From the NCBI GenBank assembly GCA_026874595.1, contig CM049317.1:46772401-46836400 (forward strand): a stretch of 64,000 bases of DNA, written 5' to 3'. Within the stretch, counting starts at the first letter, position 1, and every line of letters begins with the position of its first letter. The notes beneath the pieces were generated by a model. It ran no database searches. It was not told where the DNA came from and was given only the letters and a program-made list of their open reading frames with translations. The position numbers were made by a program, and so were the translations under genes. This document shows positions 48,001 to 59,000 of the stretch, piece by piece. The stretch comes from Sipunculus nudus (lineage: Eukaryota; Annelida; Sipuncula; Golfingiida; Sipunculidae).

Positions 48001-49904
48001 GTCCATGTCTGTCTGTGAAATCAAATTTATAGAGGAAAAATTAAAATATGTTTCTTATTGCCCATAAATGGCCACCCTGCTTTCATGATACATGTAATGG
48101 ATGTTTTTTAGGCAGCATTTTGACAACTTTCTATGCAACATCTTGCAACATTTCCTAAGCATGTGCTGGCCTAGTTATTCATTGTCAGGTGACCATAAGG
48201 TCAGTAGCAAAAAGTAATTGCAAAGAAAAGTCACTAGAAGAACAAATGATGGTTTGACTACCCTCATCACCTCTGTTTGTCCTTACCTTTGACCATAGTG
48301 GCTATGCTGAGAGAAATGCCCATCGCTAGAGGCCAGTCAGAAATATACCTTTTTAAAACACATATCCCAGAATTCATGCATCATATGAAGAGAAGAACCT
48401 CAACCAGTACCTTTAACAAATAGTATCATTAACAGCTGTGAATTTTTTGTATATTTATTGAAAGGTGTCATATGGACTGTAGGTCACTGACTTAGCTAAA
48501 CCAAGACTGAGAGGCATTTGATAAACACTGGCTTCTGTATTCCACAGTGTCTCAAGGTAAGGTCCAGCAGAATGGAGCCGCTGTGGTCGAAAAAGCAGAG
48601 AACCAAGCTGCAGGAGCCCTGGACAAATCTGAGGCAGAAAGCCAGACATCCATTGTATTTGGTGAGTTCTAGTAGATATCTGTCTTTCGGCTTTATTGGT
48701 ATCTTCATCCATTCTCAGGCAGACTAAAAATAGCTCAGCTATGCATGATGTATAGTTGCACCAATGAAAAACATAAACAGCTCACATATATAAATACAAG
48801 TCATACAACATATAGCCTGAACTATAATCTGAGTTATTTATAAGGTATATGCAACTTTTATTTTATCTGATCGGGTATCGCTTTAAGTATATCGTGATAT
48901 GTATTGTACCTGAATAGGCTGACCAATACATATAGCAAACCAGGTGAGTGCGTTATACATAAGAGGTTACCGGGTGAGTCTGGTGTGGGCAATTCACAGA
49001 TCAGGCGAGTGCGCGCACGAGCCTGATCTGTGAATCACCCACACCAGACGAACCCGGTAACCTCTTATGTGTCACGCACAAACCTGGTTTGATATTTATC
49101 ACCCCACTTGAATGTGTTTTTATCTATGAGAATGTGTTTTTATTTCAGTAAATTCAAAATTTTAAGTGGGACTATGTCTTAATAGTAAACATATTATGGA
49201 ATTTCATTGATACCCAACATGTATTACAAGATTAGTATTCCTACACCCATGTGCATATTATTACACCGAACTAAAGTGATCCATATAAACCATAGGAATT
49301 TTAAATCTTTAGTCCTCTCTCACTCTATAAAAGAGCTTATTTTCAGTTTGAAAATTAAGGATGTAATTATCACTCACTAGCTACAATCATATGTGTAATT
49401 TCAAAATAATAAGTAGGACTATGTTTCTTGGTAGTAAATGTTTTTTAAGGAATTTCATTGATGACCTTCACCCACGGTGCGATTCTTCCACACACAGAGA
49501 TCCATTTAAACCATAAGAATAACTAAATGTGTAACCCTCTAGATTGGAGCCAAAAATTGTCCAGAGGAACTCCCCTACATGTTTGATGTTGGGCCGAGCA
49601 GGTGAGGTATATATTAATGAGAAAGTGTGCTGGACTTTTAAAAGCTAAAACAAGTGTTTTCAAGCAGTGAAGACAAACATCAACAGACATACATCATGAG
49701 CACAAACGCAGGTTGCTAAGCGTCCTTGACAACATGAGAACCTGAACGAAACAACTTCAATAAAAAAACTTGTGTTTACATGATCTGACAATCAGTGCTA
49801 AGCTCCCTGTCATGAGTACATGTATGTACGGACGTTAAAAAATACTTAATTTAGTGAGGTTTCTAAGTTTAAGTAGAGAAGACGTTTGTGAATATTTTAT
49901 TTAG

Positions 49905-50002
<98 letters not shown>

Positions 50003-53000
50003 AGTTACAATAATATGTTCTTATAATATGTTTAAAAATATAATTACATTAAAGACTAAAGATGGTAAATTGTATGGTTACAGTTGTGCAATATTTCGTT
50101 ATATCCTGTCATAGGTCTAGATGTCAAAAAAATTCTCATAACATTCTTGTAACATTCTTAGAACATAACTATTAAAACATTTTCTTTAATTTGGACGTAC
50201 TTTGACCGAGCTGTACAACTTATAGTAAAAGTATAATTAAAAGTCAAAGAGACTATTGATATATATGAGTAGATGACTAAACTGCCGGCAATGCCGGCTC
50301 TATTTAATAATGCCAGAAATTGAGCCACTTCCAATTAATATTATGACCTGTTTATTAAATTTCTTAAAACTACATTAAAATTTTACAGAAATTTATTACG
50401 ATTACATACATTTTCTGCCAAGTCACATTAAAATGTCAGTATTATCCATTTCTTAATGAATCTAGACCATCCAAGAAATATTCAGGTAGGCCTAGAAGAT
50501 CATTTGGATAACATTTTCTGCCACCTGAAGTTTCTGCTAGGTGCAGGGTAGGTATTAGTCCATACATGGACCTCTATGTCCTATGATACTTCTGCTGGAC
50601 GGACATCACGTGATGTCCGTCCAGCAGAAGTATCATAGGACATAGAGGTCCATGTATGGACTAGGTAGGTATATGTCTTGGAACAACAGGCAACATATTC
50701 CATGGTGTCAAGCTATATCAGTATATGTATGTTAAAGGGGGCCCATAATTATTTAGTTCCTTTTTTTTATTTTAGTGTATCCTTACGTACATAGATAATT
50801 TTTGGTGAAAATATATTTTATCCGTCCCAAAACCCCTTGTCCGCATGTACTGTTCGCAAATAATATTTTATTTTTAACAATATTACAGTTTGGTTTAAAG
50901 TAATTATACAGATATTCTGCTTATCTTGTGTAAAGAGATATAATATATCATGTAAAAAAATATTTACTTTGCGGCTCTTTTGCGAAATTTATGCTGATGG
51001 ACCGATATTGACTGCTGCAGTGCTTGAAAGTACATTCATCCATAGAACACTGTCCGAACACATTCCATGTCATGGCTGCGTGGTGTTTGTGAGACAATGT
51101 GACGTCACAATGATCGGTTGCGCGTCACCTTCATTGGACTGACGTCATCAGTTTGCCTGGCTTATTATTCAAGCCAAAGAGTGCATCAATCATATTAGGC
51201 CTACACTCTTTGTTCTGGCAATGAAAAAGTCATTCACGCTGTAACCTGTTTTGTCAATTTTTTTCGATTATTGATCTCTTACAAAATCAAAGCAAGGTGA
51301 GGTTTTATTCTTTAGCACCTGCAATCTTTTGACCAGAAAGGTTTACATTGCTTCACCTGTATAAAAAAATTATCCCGGAAAAAACTAGCGGACACCCTCA
51401 CTGGGGCAGACGATACGTCGATACTTCAAAGACTACTGGGTGAAATGTGTTGAGAAAAAAATAGTTCCGACACTAGCATGGTATGGAAAGTAGTTTCGAC
51501 ACTAGCATGGTATGGAATGCCATACCAGGTTAGTTTGAAATCCTTGTATTTTCCCTTGTATCAGGTGACAACATGTGCAGTTGGGGTGATAACAAGCCCT
51601 ACCACGCACTGTTGAGAATCCTGAGTATCTGACAGTCACATTGTGTTGTAGTTGATGAGAGTGAGGTGGCAGACTTGACAAACACAGAGCTGCAGTCACA
51701 GCTGGACGCGCTGGGCCAGGAGCTGGAGCAGAGGCACGCTAAGAAGCAGAAGTACAAGCACATGTACCACGAGGAACGCGAGAAAAACAACCTCCTCCAC
51801 AAACATTATTACGAGGAGCTGCAGCAAAAACAAGATGAAATTGACCGTCTAAACGGCATGTTAGAAGACACTCGCAGTCATGTTGCGAGCCAGGTGCAGG
51901 CCACTCTGGCTGAGGAGTACAGACAGAAGGTACAAGAACTACAGGTAAGGAAGCTTCAGAATGGGGCAAGGAAAAGGCATTTATTGTGAGGGAAGGGGGT
52001 AGGACTTGGCCCAATGGTTAAGGTGGGTTGGATATGGAGTGAAAGATCAATGGTATGAACCCCACCTGTGCCTCATTTTGGTGACATCTCCCTAGAATCT
52101 CAGAGATTTGTTATGTCTTACTCACAGGACATGACTTCTGAGTTTTATACAGGGGAGTGCATCAGATCTGGCCATCTTCATGTAGACATTGTTTGGAAAC
52201 CACAGGTTTCCCTGCCCAAATTATTTCAGAATTTCGCTGAAGCTGATTGAGGTCATTTTCAGTTAATCTTCCTAAATAATATGTTAGATCCTTCTAAAAT
52301 TTACATAATCACACATTTACAGTTAGATTGCATCGTAACAGACATAACACATAGCATCACCAAACAAAGGCCTTCAATGGGCCCTCTCCACCAAGGATTG
52401 AATTGGTGCATACACATATTTATTATATCTTGATTTTACATTCCAAGCTGTAAGCTCTATGACAAACACCAAAGTTAGCAGTGGCAACTTTCAAGACCAC
52501 AACTTTTAAACAAAATAATATATTCATAATGTAATTAGAGCCCAGTGGCTTGGCTCTTAAATGATAAGATATGACATAAGAGTTTCATATTTGTGTCCTG
52601 TAGTGCTTAGGTGTTTCCTGTTTTATTACCAGGCTGTGATAGCTGAACAGAAGAAGGAGATCAATGGGCTGAGGAGGCCCGTGGTTCTGCCCCAGCTACA
52701 GGTATGTTCAGCTGAATCCCTGTCATGTCTCACAATGCCATCAGAAAATCTGTACTGAAATCCTCTAAGTAATGACCTGCTTTGAACCACACAATTTCAA
52801 ATCCGAAATAGTGGACTTTGGGTTAGACTGGTAACCACATAATTGTGCGGGGTACCAGTCTAATTTCTGGGAGGTGGTGTGGTAGGTTCCTGGACAGAAA
52901 CACAATGGCCTTATTGGTTACAGAAGGTGTGGCAGCATGTACGGTGCCCTGGTAATTGTGTCACAGGAACTTGAATGTTACATTTTATTATACCATCTGA

Positions 53001-56000
53001 GTTCTTAACCAGATTGGTACACAAGCTTGTCCTTTTAGTACTATTTACTAAATATAATAGCATCCACGGAATATTTTTCTGTGTTCAGAAAAACAATTAT
53101 TTTCAAGGATAACATGATTTTAGTGATTCACATGAAATTCTTTTGTGAACTCCTCATTATCATTAAATTATTGAACATGTATGGATACAGGTTTGTTTAA
53201 AATAACTGTTTTTCAACAAATTGATAGAATTGTTTTTTGAAAGCTGATCCGAGAACTGTTTGATATAGGTACTAAGTGATGTACAGTAACTTAACTGCTA
53301 GAAATGGAAATGTTTGACAGGACTAAGTGAGGTACAATAATTTATCTGCTGGAAAGGAAATGTTTGACAGGACTCCGTGAGGTAGAATAATTTAACTGCT
53401 GGAAATGGAAATGTTTGACAGGACCAAGTGAGTTACAATAATTTATCTGCTGGAAATGGACATGTTTTACAGGACTAAGCGAGGTACAATAATTTAACTG
53501 CTGGAAATGGAAATGTTTGACAGGACTAAGTGAGGTACAATAATTTAACTGCTATAAATGGAAATGTTTTACAGGAGAACTGTAAGTGAGGTACAATAAT
53601 TTAAATACTGCAACTTTTAAACATTTGATAGGGGAACTAAGTCAAGGACAGTAATTTAACTAACCAGTAAGTGATGGTTAACATATGGACAAAGATGTGA
53701 GATTATAGATGAGAGACTATTAATATGAGACTATAGGTGTGAGACTTTGAAGTGAGACTATAGGTATGAAACTATAGAAGTGAGACTATAGATGTGAGAC
53801 CATAAAAGTGAGGTTAGAAATGAGAGACTATTAATGTGAGACTATATATGTGTGAGACTATAGAAATGGGACTATACTTGTGAGACTATAGATGTGAGAC
53901 TATAGATGTGAGTCTATAGATGTTAGACCATAAAAGTGAGGCTAGAAATGAGACTATAGATGTGAGACTTTGTGTGAGACTATAGATTTGAGACTATAGG
54001 TGTGAGCCTTTAGATTCGAGACTGAATTACAAACATTGTCTTTTTCAGGAGGTGCGCTATCCACCACAAGGAACAGCATTCCCTTCAATCCCATACCCAC
54101 AGCAGGCACCACCAGTCGCCCCAACAGCTCCAACAGATACAACTGGAAAACACATCAGTCAGGTAAAGGAATCCATGTAGCAGTCTTGCTGACTAGTTAT
54201 TTCTTATATGAACCAACTGTAGGTGGGGAGTCTCATCACAAACAATGTTGTCATAATATTACACAGAGTATAAACTGAGGCATGGATATATCATGGTAAG
54301 CCCTGGGTCCTTGATATCATGGAGATTAGGAGTGCATGTAGCATAGTTACGGTTATTCTTTTATAACAAATTTGTGAGGAATGTTAAATGTTTATCATAA
54401 CTGGTAAATATTTAACATGAAAAAGGCTCAAGTGAATTCAGTGGTAAATACCAAGAACATGATACATTTAAAGTTAGACATTCAGTCCATAATCACCTGA
54501 TGTATATAAAACATAAAAATTGATAAAAAGGGATCACAACAAAGGCATTGATAGTGCTATCTTATTTTCTCATGTTAAATAAATCAAATACCTTTTGAAA
54601 GGGAAAACAATAAGTATTTATATTTAATGATATACAAGAAAAAAAAATAATGTATAAACACTGAGTGACATTTCTGATTTCAGTTTTTGGACAAGAAATG
54701 CTAAAAGATAAATTGATTAATCATTGTAGTAAGCATCCTTCCTATATGTGGAAACAGCAGTACCATGACTTATAAATTATTCTGTAAGGCCAAAAAAAGG
54801 TATGTTTCTCAGGCACTTTTTTCCAGAAATCAGTGTGGGTTTGTGATTTTTTTAACCTTTTTTTGGTATGTTTTGATTAAAATGTCATATGGTGAGGGAA
54901 AAGCATGATAATAACAAACTTTTTGGCTAAACATGTAAAAACACAACATAACGAAAGATCTGATCAAAATTGTGTTGTTTTATCTTCTTGAAAGATATAA
55001 ATCAAATCAAAATATTTGATATGGGGGTTAAAATTGACTCAGGTGGTGCCTTAGAACCATACTTTTTTTTGGCCTCAGCAGTGTTTGAGTTGACTGAGTA
55101 GTCACAGTCTGGCATGGCAGTTCATGTTCATAATCAAAAGGTCTAACAGTACAAAGCAAGGCAGTTTATGTTCATAATCAAAGGTCTAACAGTTCACAGC
55201 AAGGCAGTTCATGTTCATAATCAAAAGGTCTAACAGTACATAGCAAGGCAGTTCATGTTCATAATCAAAAGGTCTAATAGTACATAGCAAGGCAGTTCAT
55301 GTTCATAATCAAAAGGTCTAACAGTACATAGCAAGGCAGTTTATGTTCATAATCAAAAGGTCTAATAGTACACAGCAAGGCAGTTTATGTTCATAATCAA
55401 AAGGTCTAACAGTACACAGCAAGGCAGTTTATGTTTATAATCAAAAGGTCTAATAGTACATAGCAAGGCAGTTCATGTTCATAATCAAAAGGTCTAACAG
55501 TACACAGCAAGGCAGTTTATGTTCATAATCAAAAGGTCTAATAGTACATAGCAAGGCAGTTCATGTTCATAATCAAAAGGTCTAACAGTACACAGCAAGG
55601 CAGTTTATGTTCATAATCAAAAGGTCTAATAGTACATAGCAAGGCAGTTCATGTTCATAATCAAAAGGTCTAACAGTACACAGCAAGGCAGTTTATGTTT
55701 ATAATCAAAAGGTCTAATAGTACATAGCAAGGCAGTTCATGTTCATAATCAAAAGGTCTAACAGTACACAGCAAGGCAGTTTATGTTCATAATCAAAAGG
55801 TCTAACAGTACACAGCAAGGCAGTTTATGTTCATAATCAAAAGGTCTAACAGTACACAGCAAGGCAGTTTATGTTTATAATCAAAAGGTCTAATAGTACA
55901 TAGCAAGGCAGTTCATGTTCATAATCAAAAGGTCTAACAGTACACAGCAAGGCAGTTTATGTTCATAATCAAAAGGTCTAACAGTACACAGCAAGGCAGT

Positions 56001-59000
56001 TTATGTTCATAATCAAAAGGTCTAATAGTACATAGCAAGGCAGTTCATGTTCATAATCAAAAGGTCTAACAGTACACAGCAAGGCAGTTTATGTTCATAA
56101 TCAAAAGGTCTAATAGTACATAGCAAGGCAGTTCATGTTCATAATCAAAAGGTCTAATAGTACATAGCAAGGCAGTTCATGTTCATAATCAAAAGGTCTA
56201 ACAGTACACAGCAAGGCAGTTTATGTTCATAATCAAAAGGTCTAATAGTACATAGCAAGGCAGTTCATGTTCATAATCTAAAGGTCTAACAGTACACAGC
56301 AAGGCAGTTTATGTTCATAATCAAAAGGTCTAACAGTACATAGCAAGGCAGTTTATGTTCATAATCAAAAGGTCTAACAGTACACAGCAAGGCAGTTCAT
56401 GTTCATAATCAAAAGGTCTAACAGTACATAGCAAGGCAGTTTATGTTCATAATCAAACGGTCTAATAGTACATAGCAAGGCAGTTTATGTTCATAATCAA
56501 AAGGTCTAACAGTACACAGCAAGGCAGTTTATGTTTATAATCAAAAGGTCTAATAGTACATAGCAAGGCAGTTCATGTTCATAATCAAAAGGTCTAACAG
56601 TACACAGCAAGGCAGTTCATGTTCATAATCAAAAGGTCTAACAGTACATAGCAAGGCAGTTTATGTTCATAATCAAACGGTCTAACAGTACATAGCAAGG
56701 CAGTTCATGTTCATAATCAAAAGGTCTAACAGTACATAGCAAGGCAGTTTATGTTCATAATCAAAAGGTCTAATAGTACATAGCAAGGCAGTTCATGTTC
56801 ATAATCAAAAGGTCTAACAGTACACAGCAAGGCAGTTTATGTTCATAATCAAAAGGTCTAATAGTACATAGCAAGGCAGTTCATGTTCATAATCAAAAGG
56901 TCTAACAGTACACAGCAAGGCAGTTTATGTTCATAATCAAAAGGTCTAACAGTACACAGCAAGGCAGTTTATGTTTATAATCAAAAGGTCTAACAGTACA
57001 CAGCAAGGCAGTTCATGTTCATAATCAAAAGGTCTAACAGTACACAGCAAGGCAGTTTATGTTCATAATCAAAAGGTCTAACAGTACACAGCAAGGCAGT
57101 TCATGTTCATAATCAAAAGGTCTAATAGTACATAGCAAGGCAGTTCATGTTCATAATCAAAAGGTCTAACAGTACACAGCAAGGCAGTTTATGTTCATAA
57201 TCAAAAGGTCTAACAGTACACAGCAAGGCAGTTTATGTTCATAATCAAAAGGTCTAACAGTACATAGCAAGGCAGTTCATGTTCATAATCAAAAGGTCTA
57301 ACAGTACACAGCAAGGCAGTTTATGTTCATAATCAAAAGGTCTAACAGTACACAGCAAGGCAGTTCATGTTCATAATCAAAAGGTCTAATAGTACATAGC
57401 AAGGCAGTTCATGTTCATAATCAAAAGGTCTAACAGTACACAGCAAGGCAGTTTATGTTCATAATCAAAAGGTCTAACAGTACACAGCAAGGCAGTTTAT
57501 GTTTATAATCAAAAGGTCTAATAGTACATAGCAAGGCAGTTCATGTTCATAATCAAAAGGTCTAACAGTACACAGCAAGGCAGTTCATGTTCATAATCAA
57601 AAGGTCTAACAGTACATAGCAAGGCAGTTTATGTTCATAATCAAACGGTCTAACAGTACATAGCAAGGCAGTTCATGTTCATAATCAAAAGGTCTAACAG
57701 TACATAGCAAGGCAGTTTATGTTCATAATCAAAAGGTCTAATAGTACATAGCAAGGCAGTTCATGTTCATAATCAAAAGGTCTAACAGTACACAGCAAGG
57801 CAGTTTATGTTCATAATCAAAAGGTCTAATAGTACATAGCAAGGCAGTTCATGTTCATAATCAAAAGGTCTAACAGTACACAGCAAGGCAGTTTATGTTC
57901 ATAATCAAAAGGTCTAACAGTACACAGCAAGGCAGTTTATGTTTATAATCAAAAGGTCTAACAGTACACAGCAAGGCAGTTCATGTTCATAATCAAAAGG
58001 TCTAACAGTACACAGCAAGGCAGTTTATGTTCATAATCAAAAGGTCTAACAGTACACAGCAAGGCAGTTCATGTTCATAATCAAAAGGTCTAATAGTACA
58101 TAGCAAGGCAGTTCATGTTCATAATCAAAAGGTCTAACAGTACACAGCAAGGCAGTTTATGTTCATAATCAAAAGGTCTAACAGTACACAGCAAGGCAGT
58201 TTATGTTTATAATCAAAAGGTCTAACAGTACATAGCAAGGCAGTTCATGTTCATAATCAAAAGGTCTAACAGTACACAGCAAGGCAGTTTATGTTCATAA
58301 TCAAAAGGTCTAACAGTACACAGCAAGGCAGTTCATGTTCATAATCAAAAGGTCTAATAGTACATAGCAAGGCAGTTCATGTTCATAATCAAAAGGTCTA
58401 ACAGTACACAGCAAGGCAGTTTATGTTCATAATCAAAAGGTCTAACAGTACACAGCAAGGCAGTTTATGTTTATAATCAAAAGGTCTAATAGTACATAGC
58501 AAGGCAGTTCATGTTCATAATCAAAAGGTCTAACAGTACACAGCAAGGCAGTTCATGTTCATAATCAAAAGGTCTAACAGTACATAGCAAGGCAGTTTAT
58601 GTTCATAATCAAACGGTCTAACAGTACATAGCAAGGCAGTTTATGTTTATAATCAAAAGGTCTAACAGTACATAGCAAGGCAGTTTATATTCATAATCAA
58701 AAGGTCTTAAAGTTCATAGCAAGGCAGTTTATGTTTATAATCAAAAGGTTTCCTTACAGTTCACAGCAGGGCAGTTTATGTTCATAATCAAAAGGTCTTA
58801 CAGTACATAGCAAGGCAGTTTATGTTCATAATCAAAAGGTTTTCTTACAGTTCACAGCAGGGCAGTTTATGTTCATAATCAAAAGGTCTTACAGTACATA
58901 GCAAGGCAGTTTATGTTTATAATCAAAAGGTTTCCTTACAGTTCACAGCAAGGCAGTTTATGTTCATTATCAAAAGGTCTAACAGTACACAGCAAGGCAG

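Noticed and set aside
51739-52014. Minus-strand frames over exon 12
   Set aside because: Antisense shadows of the GC-rich coding exon.
52003-52085. tRNA gene
   Set aside because: The A and B box-like sequences do not extend into a foldable cloverleaf with paired acceptor stem; kept only as a possible SINE.
54036-54278. 80-codon plus frame starting in exon 14
   Set aside because: Different frame from the coiled-coil protein; the phase-0 frame fits both splice sites and neighbouring exons.
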